Shown piece by piece: positions 1-5,843 of a stretch of 7,225 nucleotides of DNA. Each line of letters opens with the position of its first letter. Positions within the stretch are counted from its first letter, which is position 1. The DNA is from CAUZEB01 sp963578655 (GTDB lineage Bacteria; Chloroflexota; Dehalococcoidia; Lucifugimonadales; CAUZEB01). The stretch is taken from contig CAUZEB010000092.1 in the NCBI GenBank assembly GCA_963578655.1, positions 1-7,225 on the forward strand, read 5' to 3'. Below the pieces are notes generated by a model, which made no database searches, was not told the origin of the DNA, and saw nothing but the letters and a program-made list of their open reading frames with translations. The translations under genes and the position numbers were made by a program.

Positions 1-243
1 ACCTCGTGTTATTGTGACCAATCGAACCCTGTTGACTCGATCGGCTATAACGCCTCCCCACATAGATAAAACTAATATTGGACCCAAGCCTGTAAAGGTC
101 AATATTCCTAAATAAAGCGCTGCATTTGTTAATTCGTACATTAGCCAAAGGCTTCCAGCCATTAGCAGGAATATTCCAATATTTGACGTTGCGTTGCCGA
201 TCCAGAAAATTCTGTATTCACGAAATTTTAAAGCTACTAACAT
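1..243 (-). CDS. MFS-family exporter, N-terminal fragment (cut by window edge)
   Basis: Reading the minus strand from an ATG at 243-241 gives 81 uninterrupted codons to the window edge. The protein starts MLVALKFREYRIFWIGNA, then has a hydrophobic helix (about residues 17-36) and a second one (about 43-62). These are followed by the loop GGVIADRVNRVRL (about 63-75), the conserved G-x-x-A-D-R-x-x-R motif A between helices 2 and 3 of major facilitator transporters. The opening 'L+..+YR.FWIGN..S' is typical of the EntS-like drug/siderophore exporter branch (MFS_3), so an efflux role in the inner membrane is likely; the substrate cannot be told. No Shine-Dalgarno sequence precedes the ATG. A -10-like TAAAAT sits only 7 nt upstream, so the mRNA may be leaderless. 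At least 300 further residues would be expected beyond the window. Confidence 0.85.
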   Translation of the reverse strand, partial: MLVALKFREYRIFWIGNATSNIGIFLLMAGSLWLMYELTNAALYLGILTFTGLGPILVLSMWGGVIADRVNRVRLVTITRG

Positions 244-250
244 TGGCTCT

Positions 251-256
251 ATTTTA
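251..256 (-). promoter_or_regulatory. -10-like hexamer for a possibly leaderless MFS transcript
   Basis: On the minus strand TAAAAT (5 of 6 matches to TATAAT) ends 7 nt before the MFS start codon, and no ribosome binding site lies between. This spacing is that of leaderless promoters. The -35 region is poor; TTCTTT at 17-bp spacing falls in the tandem repeat. A single hexamer in AT-rich DNA is weak evidence. Confidence 0.22.
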
Positions 257-262
257 GATTTA

Positions 263-308
263 AAACACCTACAAAAGAAAGCAAGAAACACCTACAAAAG
301 AAAGCAAG
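263..308. repeat. Perfect two-copy 23-bp tandem repeat
   Basis: The 23-bp unit beginning AAACACCTACAAAAGAAAGC occurs at 263-285 and again, identical, at 286-308 with no spacer. It lies 20 bp upstream of the MFS start codon, in its promoter or leader region. Perfect identity suggests a recent duplication by slippage or a functionally kept repeat. Read on the minus strand it is T-rich, with repeated CTTGCTTTCTTTTG. Confidence 0.97.
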
Positions 309-441
309 ATTTGTAAAACTGGAAAAGCTTGAGGTAATTCGTGCATATCTAGGAGCAAAACCTGTCGTGTTGGGTCAGGTTGCGCCTGTAATGGTTAATT
401 CCTATTATGTGAATTATTGGAATCTGCCCTAATTGATCCGA

Positions 442-762
442 TTACTCAGTACCCCCATAAACCCTCTTCGCAGCCTCTGTATCACCAGAGACAGCTTGAT
501 CGTAGTAAGCAAGGAAAAGGAGGGGAGATTCGTATCTCAGATTCAGCAGCGCCCTGAGGTTTGCGGCTTCTTCAATGTGTTTGTTAGCGAGGTCGCCAAG
601 AACCTTCTTAACATCTCCATGAGCAGTTGCAACTCCTACACCGAGCTCCTTTGCTATTGCTCGGTCGGAGAAGCCTTTAACTTTTAATTCAAGTACTTTA
701 TAACGTCTAAGCTCGATCTGAACTCGCTTAGACTTTTGCTTTTGTGTAATTAGTCTGGTCAT
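442..762 (-). CDS. Small helix-turn-helix DNA-binding protein of phage/element type
   Basis: This 106-residue protein has a basic N-terminus (TQKQKSKRVQIELRR). A helix-turn-helix follows at about residues 23-55: VLELKVKGFSDRAIAKELGVGVATAHGDVKKVL, with the usual 'G.s.R.IA..LGV...TA..DV' pattern. A charged helical tail rich in Ala, Glu and Leu comes next. I know this layout from short HTH proteins in prophages and integrative elements, sometimes labelled terminase-small-like, whose C-termini usually run on as 'RVLRIMERRAKLLGLD'. Here the match ends at KRVYGGTE and a stop, so the C-terminus looks shortened, perhaps by a frameshift. It lies 71 bp downstream of the broken replication-protein gene on the same strand, as expected for one element operon. 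The start ATG at 762-760 has no clear ribosome binding site. DNA binding is well supported; the exact role is not. Confidence 0.68.
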   Translation of the reverse strand: MTRLITQKQKSKRVQIELRRYKVLELKVKGFSDRAIAKELGVGVATAHGDVKKVLGDLANKHIEEAANLRALLNLRYESPLLFLAYYDQAVSGDTEAAKRVYGGTE

Positions 763-833
763 AACTGTTCACAGCCATATGTGTTCGGAAGTCGCCACAA
801 TTTATCAGCCCCAGGATTCTTTGACTGGCACCT

Positions 834-1733
834 CTACGGCGACCGGTACTTCACGGAGAAATTCACCCATGACATCAAGTCATAGTCCCTTTGGATTTGG
901 ATGGCATGTGCCGCAGAGAGTTGCTCTTCCTCAGGTCTCCCGAATCCACCAGCCACGTCAGTTAAAATCGATTTCCGTGTGTGGCTTTCATGCTGTTGCA
1001 TTACAGAGGGAAGGTTAATCTCCTCGGGTTCCACTGCAACACTGCAACGCTCATCGACAAGAACGTTCGCTTCAGGTAACAAAAACGTATCCTTTGGCAT
1101 CGGGTCCCCCAGTACCAGACGTGCTGGCTTGCCTTTCTTGTCTTCCAGGTTCTTGAGATACTCTTTCCTTCTAGCGTCGGCTACTCTGCGTGAAGTTGCG
1201 CTTTTATCTAAGCCTAGGAATTTGGATACCTGGGTGACAGAGCAATCCTGAGAATTGGCCGATATCAATTCTGCTACTGCTGCAACCGTTTCTCTAACCG
1301 TAATAGATACAGAGGAATCCAATCCCTCCGACATAATGTCAGTTACCAGAGACTTGACGACCTCGTAATCGTGGGTGATATCATCTACCACTCTTCCACG
1401 AGTGTCTTTTTCTCTCGATTCCTGGTGGAGTATTGCATGTGCTCGTATCAGACCAAGAATCGCTCCAAAATCTCTCCTTAAGCGCAACCCTTTGGGTGGT
1501 ATCAGGCGGGCAAGTCTCTTTGCGAAGGGAATGGTTACTTTCCTGCCGCTCAGCTTCAGCTATTCCTGAAGAGCGTGCCACTCCTCTGGCAAAGCTTTTA
1601 CTTCACCGGATTCATTGGCTAATGCGTCGAGGATGCTCGCTGTTTGTTCTGATGTGTCGCTTACGGGTATCGATATGAGACGGGTTTCATTTCCTGGGTG
1701 CAGGCTTGTTTTGGTGGTAGTGGTAGGAAAGCA
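834..1733 (-). pseudogene. Replication/primase-like element protein: 5'-truncated, amber codon
   Basis: One minus-strand frame carries continuous protein-like sequence for 299 codons with a single internal stop, TAG at 1562-1560. Before the stop it reads ETRLISIPVSDTSEQTASIL, then LPEEWHALQE. After it comes LKLSGRKVTIPFAKRLARL, then LRLRRDFGAILGLIRAHAIL. The stop falls where a Trp (TGG) would be natural, so it is probably a TGG-to-TAG change. An internal TTG at 1487 could start the 217-codon part after the stop, but the homology crosses the stop. The tail has a winged-helix-like segment (VTQVSKFLGLDKSATSRRVADA) followed by KGKPARLVLGDP. I recognise the layout from the C-terminal third of large replication proteins (primase/ATPase type) of phage-like elements; this is from memory. 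A TGA at 1736-1734 ends the frame upstream, and no ATPase or primase core is present, so the gene is both truncated and interrupted. Confidence 0.7.
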
Positions 1734-1768
1734 TCAAAGCGATTCTTAGATGCCCTTAAAGAAGCCAG

Positions 1769-1796
1769 TGCCTATGCATAGGTTTATGCATAGGCA
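1769..1796. repeat. Perfect inverted repeat, 12-bp arms and 4-nt centre
   Basis: TGCCTATGCATA at 1769-1780 is the exact reverse complement of 1785-1796, with GGTT between. The left arm plus GG (1771-1782) is itself a 12-bp palindrome, CCTATGCATAGG. TATGCATAGG is also repeated directly 12 bp later. A motif that is palindromic, inverted and directly repeated at a one-turn period suggests a multi-dimer protein site. It lies between the 5' limit of the broken replication gene and the half tRNA, about 80 bp inside the putative attR. An arm-type integrase or excisionase site is possible. No T-run follows, so it is not an obvious terminator. Confidence 0.93.
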
Positions 1797-1877
1797 TGGT
1801 AACGTCATTTGGTGTGCTTGTTGTCCTTTTGCTATCTATGGTAAGGTCAGAAATGACTAGGAAAACAAGGGCAAGTT

Positions 1878-1936
1878 GACTTAAAATCCGCTTCCCTTTA
1901 ACGGGAGTGAGGGTTCGAATCCCTTCCTGGGCACCA
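1878..1936 (+). tRNA. tRNA-Leu(UAA) 3' half only: displaced attachment-site fragment
   Basis: The sequence matches a class II tRNA from the anticodon loop onward. The loop is CTTAAAA (1880-1886, anticodon TAA at 1882-1884), followed by the 3' anticodon-stem strand TCCGC. The long variable arm pairs TCCC (1893-1896) with GGGA (1903-1906). The T-arm is GAGGG-TTCGAAT-CCCTT (1909-1925), the 3' acceptor strand CCTGGGC, then discriminator A and an encoded CCA (1934-1936). Nothing upstream supplies the partner acceptor strand GCCCAGG or a D-arm, and the 5' anticodon-stem side (GTTGA, 1875-1879) does not pair fully with TCCGC. It cannot make a tRNA. The break at the anticodon stem-loop is a common crossover place for tyrosine recombinases. 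Confidence 0.87.
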
Positions 1937-2006
1937 TTACTTTTGCCACTTGGCCTATGTGGATTGGTTACATTGGAATCTTAATCGTTGGGATGCTGGG
2001 AGCGCT

Positions 2007-2453
2007 ATGAAACTTTGGTATAATCCATTGGGGTCTATTGTAAAGATTGTTTGTTCTGCCACTCTCGTTGGTTCACTAGGCGGTTTTGTGTTCCCCTCTT
2101 TACTCAGGATTTTTTCAACCGACCAGTCGCTTTCATTATGGGAATTACTAGTAAGCTTTGTAATTTCAATCTTAATTGTAAATATATTTGCATTAGTGAT
2201 TTCTGCTCGGATAATAGTCTTCAACCAATCTACTTTTATGTTGAGGCTAAATCATTTCTTTTGCCCTGTTCAGTGTAAGTTTGTTGGTGTTCCTGGAACC
2301 TTGACTTTAATAATCCCTCTACTAGGTCCACTTTTTGGAGGAACTGGTAAAGAACCTTTCTGGGCATTTGTAATTTTAGGAATAGTCGGCTGCCTGCTTT
2401 GGAGTATTCCCCTGTTTGTCTGGTTTCTCATATCTTTATTAATGAAAAAGTAG
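2007..2453 (+). CDS. Hypothetical small integral membrane protein
   Basis: This 148-residue protein starts MKLWYNPLGSIVKIVCSATL. About four hydrophobic helices can be seen: residues 10-33, a long one at about 46-72 (LWELLVSFVISILIVNIFAL), one near 94-111 (GTLTLIIPLLGPLFGG) and one near 115-145 (AFVILGIVGCLLWSIPLFVW). It ends in a positive tail, MKK. I chose the ATG at 2007 because GGGAG lies 4 nt upstream. A TTG at 1950 would add 19 residues but would start only 13 bp after the tRNA fragment. I do not recognise the family. It is alone on its strand, is AT-rich, and is the first gene on what should be the host side of the junction. It could also be a decayed C-terminal piece of something larger. 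Confidence 0.6.
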   Translation: MKLWYNPLGSIVKIVCSATLVGSLGGFVFPSLLRIFSTDQSLSLWELLVSFVISILIVNIFALVISARIIVFNQSTFMLRLNHFFCPVQCKFVGVPGTLTLIIPLLGPLFGGTGKEPFWAFVILGIVGCLLWSIPLFVWFLISLLMKK

Positions 2454-2637
2454 TTTCACATACCGAATACCCAACTAAACAATGGTAGGACATAGGGATA
2501 TATCTCGCTCTACCTCACAATAGCTTTGTAAGCCTTAACATCATCCTTGCTAAATCTCTGAAGTCATCTAGAGTCGCCATTTAATTGCCTGATCACGGCA
2601 GAGGTAATTCTGATCTGGTTTCTAACAGGTGCCCTGA

Positions 2638-3446
2638 TTACCGCATTGGCGAACCATTCATCGTCCCAGCTGTGAAACCCCCATCGGTGACAAGGTCTCG
2701 AACCGGTGACGAAGGAAGACTCGTCGGAGGCCAGATAGAGCACCGCGTTGGCGACCTCCTCTGGTTCCTGCCACTTGCCTCTAGATAGGGTGGGAACTCC
2801 TGGATAAGAGGGACGCTCCAGGATGTCATTCGGGTGCGCATTAAATCTTTCCGGCACCATCATCGTCTGGACGGCTGCTGGAGAGACTGCGTTGCACCTA
2901 ATGTTGTCACTACCGTACCTTAATGCCGTGGATTTGGTGAGCAAGCGAACCGTGCCTTTCGATGCTGAGTAGGCAGCGGCACCATAGCTCCTCTGGAAAC
3001 CGGCGACAGGGGCTAAGTTTACTATTTAGTCGCCGCCCGCCCTTCGCATGGCGGGGATGGCGTGCTTTGTTCCTAGAAAGACTGATTTGGCGTTGACTGC
3101 CATGATCCGGTCCCATTCCTCCTCGATCATCTCATGGATTGTCTTTATGCATGGCTATGCCGGCGTTGTTGGCCAGGATGTCGAGCTTGCGGTAGCTGCC
3201 TTCCACCCGCTCCATCACGGAGCGCCAGTCGTCCTACACGGTGACGTCCAGGTGGTAGTAGGTTGCCTCGCCGCCCAGCCCTCGAAGTTTGGCTTCCATC
3301 TTCTTACCTTCGTCGTCCAGGATGTCGCCGATAGCCACCTTGGCCCCTTCCTGGGCAAAGATCCTAGCCACTGCGGCTCCTATACCTCTGGCGGTTCCGC
3401 TCAACAGGGCAACTTTTCCACTAAGCCTCAGTCTGTTCTGGTCCAT
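2638..3446 (-). pseudogene. Short-chain dehydrogenase/reductase (SDR) pseudogene
   Basis: Across frames the minus strand spells an almost complete classical SDR of about 268 residues. It begins MDQNRLRLSGKVALLSG, with the Rossmann motif SGTARGIG, then LDVT, NNAG, the active-site YSASK and the C-terminal TGSDLVTDGG. Lesions: TAG at 3236-3234 after HLDVTV; a +1 insertion in the A-run near 3145, after AGIAMHK; TAA at 3028-3026, where GS(I)VN is expected; and a +1 insertion near 2699 inside TGSDL. The original stop is TAA at 2640-2638. In addition, the catalytic Ser, normally 13 residues before the active-site Tyr, is Pro (NLAPVAG instead of NISSVAG). The family reduces or oxidises alcohols and ketones with NAD(P). 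It lies 88 bp downstream of the monooxygenase gene, a pairing that suggests a former two-step oxidation. Its DNA is visibly richer in G+C than its neighbours. An upstream ATG at 3479 is possible, but 3446 fits the family better. Confidence 0.93.
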
Positions 3447-3533
3447 TTTAGGTATTCTCTCTGTATGCCGTAATAGCATACTGACTATTTATTTGTCACC
3501 TATCCTGCCGAAATTCCCTTAATTGGTCGAGAT

Positions 3534-4640
3534 TTATTCAACTGCGAGACCGGAAAGGTTAGGCATAACTTTTTCTGCCATCAATCTCATTGAAGTTTCA
3601 TAGGCCGCTTTGTCTTCTGAGTGGTCGAAGGTAAGCCAAAGCAGGTGACCAAATCCTCCCACAGTGTCATATAGACTGCGTAGTTTTTCAGTTACAGTGT
3701 CTGGTGAGCCGACTATCCACAGGTGCTCCATCATGTATTCGATCGTTACATCGTCGTCTGTCATGTTCTCGTCATGTTTCATAAATGAGACGAATGGATA
3801 GGCCCCATTGGCAAAAAGCGGCCGAAGATATTCTCTCCAAGCTCGTCCCAGCATCCCGTTTATAGCCCCTTCTCTAGCTTCCTCGTCAGTATTGGCAACC
3901 CATATGTCCCTAACGATTCTCCACTTATTTCTTGATGGCGGTTCCCGTCCACTTTCAGCAGCTCCTTCCATTACTACGTCCCAGTGACTGGCAACATATC
4001 CGGCGTTTAATCCCAGACTCATTGGAATGTAACCACGTTCTCCTACGATTTTCAAAGTCGCTGAGTTAGGGCTTGCTCCGGCTACAGCAATGGGTGGATG
4101 CGGTTTCTGAAACGGTTTTATATGGTGGCGTAGATTAGCGAAAGCGTAATTTTCAGGATTTGGGATGTTTATATCCCAAAACTTGCCCTTGTATTCGAAG
4201 GGGCCACTCGTGTTTTCCCATAATTTTAAGATGATGTCTAGAGATTCCCTTGTTCTTTCCCTGTGTTCCCCATTTTCCATATCTACATTAAACAATTCGT
4301 GGTCTGATTGTAGACCCCCAGAACCTATGCCAAACATGAATCTTCCCTGCGCTAGATGGTCTAAATAAGCGACTCTTGTTGCCAATTCCACTGGATGGTG
4401 GAATGGAAGTAAGTGGGCACCAGTACCTAGTTTGATATTTTTAGTTTGCAAGAGTGCTTGGGCTATCAGGATATCAGGTGAAGGTACAGGTTCCCATGGA
4501 GCTGTAAAATGTTCACCAATCCATGCTTCGTGGAGTCCGTATCTGTCTGCCATTCTAAGACACTCAAGATCCCATTGCTGAGCCTCGTACGGAGATCTTT
4601 CTGGCGGATGAGAGGGCATTAGGAACAATCCAAGTTTCAT
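3534..4640 (-). CDS. Luciferase-like flavin-dependent monooxygenase
   Basis: This intact 368-residue protein belongs to the bacterial luciferase-like family (PF00296): TIM-barrel enzymes that use reduced FMN and O2 to oxidise organic substrates. Visible motifs are MKLGLFLMPSHPP at the N-terminus, EAWIGEHF (38-45), the strand KLGTGAHLLPFHHPVELA (70-87) and GRFMFGIGSGG (99-109). Near the C-terminus is IVGSPDTVTEKL, the usual late 'GSP..V...L' motif. Overall it resembles the limonene-monooxygenase/alkanal-monooxygenase group, but the substrate is unknown. The start is well fixed: GGAGGT at 4654-4649 lies 8 nt before the ATG, and a promoter-like pair lies upstream. It needs a partner flavin reductase, which is not in the window. 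The SDR pseudogene follows on the same strand. The protein is probably cytoplasmic and shows no lesions. Confidence 0.93.
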   Translation of the reverse strand: MKLGLFLMPSHPPERSPYEAQQWDLECLRMADRYGLHEAWIGEHFTAPWEPVPSPDILIAQALLQTKNIKLGTGAHLLPFHHPVELATRVAYLDHLAQGRFMFGIGSGGLQSDHELFNVDMENGEHRERTRESLDIILKLWENTSGPFEYKGKFWDINIPNPENYAFANLRHHIKPFQKPHPPIAVAGASPNSATLKIVGERGYIPMSLGLNAGYVASHWDVVMEGAAESGREPPSRNKWRIVRDIWVANTDEEAREGAINGMLGRAWREYLRPLFANGAYPFVSFMKHDENMTDDDVTIEYMMEHLWIVGSPDTVTEKLRSLYDTVGGFGHLLWLTFDHSEDKAAYETSMRLMAEKVMPNLSGLAVE

Positions 4641-4691
4641 GTCAACATACCTCCAATTAGGGGTTATGGAATAATCAGCATTAGTTGCGCA

Positions 4692-4720
4692 ATGGTACTC
4701 ATTTCGTCTTGTTCTGGCAA
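4692..4720 (-). promoter_or_regulatory. Candidate sigma-70-type promoter for the monooxygenase gene
   Basis: On the minus strand TTGCCA (4720-4715, 5 of 6 to TTGACA) and TACCAT (4697-4692, 4 of 6 to TATAAT) are separated by exactly 17 bp. Transcription would start near 4685, giving a leader of about 45 nt that contains the strong GGAGGT site. It lies in the 122-bp gap after the GNAT gene, so the monooxygenase may be transcribed apart from it. Confidence 0.35.
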
Positions 4721-4762
4721 GGGTTAACGAAGTAATTCACACACTGGAAACTAGTTTAAAAT

Positions 4763-5728
4763 CTAGATGACCATTTTAACTGACGTGACTGACCGATCAC
4801 CCAGATCAAAATCAGATCCTGTCCCTTGATAATGAAAACCTATCTTTTGGAAAAGACTTTTCTTCTCTTCATCTTCCTGAGAAAGCAATACGTAACAATT
4901 TTTCGCAGATTTATCTGATGCCCATTGCATAACGCTTTTGACTAGGTCAGGCCACACAGACATAAATCTACTGTGGGCTACTGCATCTATTTTGCAATAC
5001 CCAGTTTCATCTATGTGAGCTGTCGATATGCCTGTGAGTTTTCCATTCTTAGTGTATGATGCAAACCAGGTGCCCCTGTTATCTTTACACATTTTTTCAA
5101 AGCGAGGATATAGAAGAAGAGCGCCTCTTAACATAGCATACCGTGTAGAAAAAATTGCTGTATTAGAATCAAGAATCTGCCAGTCATGTGGTGTCGCGAA
5201 TAGTGGCACCATAGTTACCCTTTCTAGAGGGCTTCCAGGCCGTACGGATGAATCTCCTGGTTCAGAACGAAAATAGTCGATCAAGAATTCTTCTGGAGAT
5301 TCATCTCCTATGATTTGAGCCCACGCGATTGACCATGCTAATCTTTTCCAACCAAGACGACTATACACACGCATGGCGTTAGGGTTGATTGTGCCTAGAA
5401 ACCAAGCTTTCCCTCCCATAGATTTGAAGTCCTCTTCGGCTTTAGCGGACATTGCGCTACCGATGCCCAATCTCCGATGGCCGGGATCTGTAGCAACTTC
5501 TCCAAGTCCGCCCAATATGGGTATTTCCCTAGGTACTATAAGCCGTGCTGTACCAACAACCTTTCCATTACGCCGTGTCACATAGAAAAAATCCTTATTG
5601 TATTCTAACTCTTCACCACGAATACCGGCTTGGTCGTCGTAAGGTTCTCCAAAGGCGGTGAACCAAAAGTCTGATAGTTCGTCAACCAAACTTTCTGAAA
5701 GTGGTGGTATATGAGTCGTGATTTCCAT
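4763..5728 (-). CDS. GNAT-family N-acetyltransferase, two-domain form
   Basis: This 321-residue intact protein has an N-terminal GNAT fold at about residues 1-150. The strand GKVVGTARLIVP (55-66) leads into motif A, LGEVATDPGHRRLGIGSAM (75-93). There R85-R86-L87-G88-I89-G90 is the acetyl-CoA pyrophosphate-binding R-x-x-G-x-G type loop. A helix follows, then 'NPNAMRVYSRLGWKRL' (motif B-like; Tyr before the Leu-Gly). Residues of about 190-320 look like a second, degenerate GNAT-like half: GKLTGISTAHIDETGYCKI, then a C-terminal FQKIGFHYQG, without the R-x-x-G-x-G loop. The substrate cannot be told; GNATs acetylate amines of small molecules, antibiotics or proteins. AAGGAAG at 5745-5739 lies 10 nt before the ATG and supports this start. 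It sits between an amino-acid-exporter pseudogene and the monooxygenase, all on one strand. Confidence 0.9.
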   Translation of the reverse strand: MEITTHIPPLSESLVDELSDFWFTAFGEPYDDQAGIRGEELEYNKDFFYVTRRNGKVVGTARLIVPREIPILGGLGEVATDPGHRRLGIGSAMSAKAEEDFKSMGGKAWFLGTINPNAMRVYSRLGWKRLAWSIAWAQIIGDESPEEFLIDYFRSEPGDSSVRPGSPLERVTMVPLFATPHDWQILDSNTAIFSTRYAMLRGALLLYPRFEKMCKDNRGTWFASYTKNGKLTGISTAHIDETGYCKIDAVAHSRFMSVWPDLVKSVMQWASDKSAKNCYVLLSQEDEEKKSLFQKIGFHYQGTGSDFDLGDRSVTSVKMVI

Positions 5729-5774
5729 TGGTTAAATACTTCCTTTTGAAAACAAGATGGGTTTCATATTCTAT

Positions 5775-5791
5775 AACATAGGCCTTATGTT
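5775..5791. promoter_or_regulatory. Short inverted repeat upstream of the GNAT gene, possible operator
   Basis: AACATA (5775-5780) and TATGTT (5786-5791) are reverse complements separated by GGCCT, giving a 17-bp dyad about 47 bp before the GNAT start. A -10-like TATAGA overlaps on the minus strand. The size fits a dimeric repressor site, but arms of 6 bp can occur by chance. Confidence 0.33.
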
Positions 5792-5843
5792 TACATCAGG
5801 GCTTTTTATCATCAATGAAACGGTAATGTCTCAGATTCCTGAT

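Larger units (their letters stand above)
442..1936. mobile_element. Remnant of an element integrated in tRNA-Leu(UAA), attR side
   Basis: Three things coincide here: an element-type HTH gene, a truncated and nonsense-mutated replication-type gene, and immediately to the right a tRNA-Leu(UAA) 3' half with no 5' half. A displaced 3' tRNA half is the classic mark of the distal attachment site of an element that integrated into a tRNA gene. By that logic the element lies to the left, host DNA resumes after 1936, and an intact tRNA-Leu should lie further left, outside the window. No integrase is visible here. The left limit is unknown: the MFS gene at 1-243 may be host or cargo, and 442 is only the edge of the last recognisable element gene. 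Confidence 0.52.

Noticed and set aside
263..308. Short CRISPR-like array
   Set aside because: The two 23-bp units are directly adjacent with no spacer, and no cas gene is near.
359..381. AACCTG...CAGGTT hairpin as a terminator for the HTH gene
   Set aside because: The arms are only 6 bp with an 11-nt loop, and only a very short T-run follows on the minus strand; it could arise by chance.
1800..1890. Group I intron splitting tRNA-Leu(UAA), as known in cyanobacteria
   Set aside because: That intron also enters the anticodon loop, but no 5' tRNA half or recognisable intron core pairings are seen upstream. The sequence left of the loop is CTT as in the tRNA itself rather than an intron end.
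2461..2637. Gene or terminator between the membrane protein and the SDR pseudogene
   Set aside because: No open frame with coding character and no GC-rich hairpin with a T-run was found on either strand; the 5-bp GGTAG/CTACC repeat has too long a loop.
2690..2704. tRNA-like GGTTCGA(G)ACC on the minus strand
   Set aside because: It lies within the SDR TGSDL region, has no acceptor or anticodon arms around it, and is explained by SDR codons plus a one-base insertion.
5028..5276. Plus-strand open frames inside the GNAT gene, and similar ones inside the monooxygenase and SDR
   Set aside because: They lie opposite clear conserved genes, lack family features and ribosome binding sites, and are antisense shadows.
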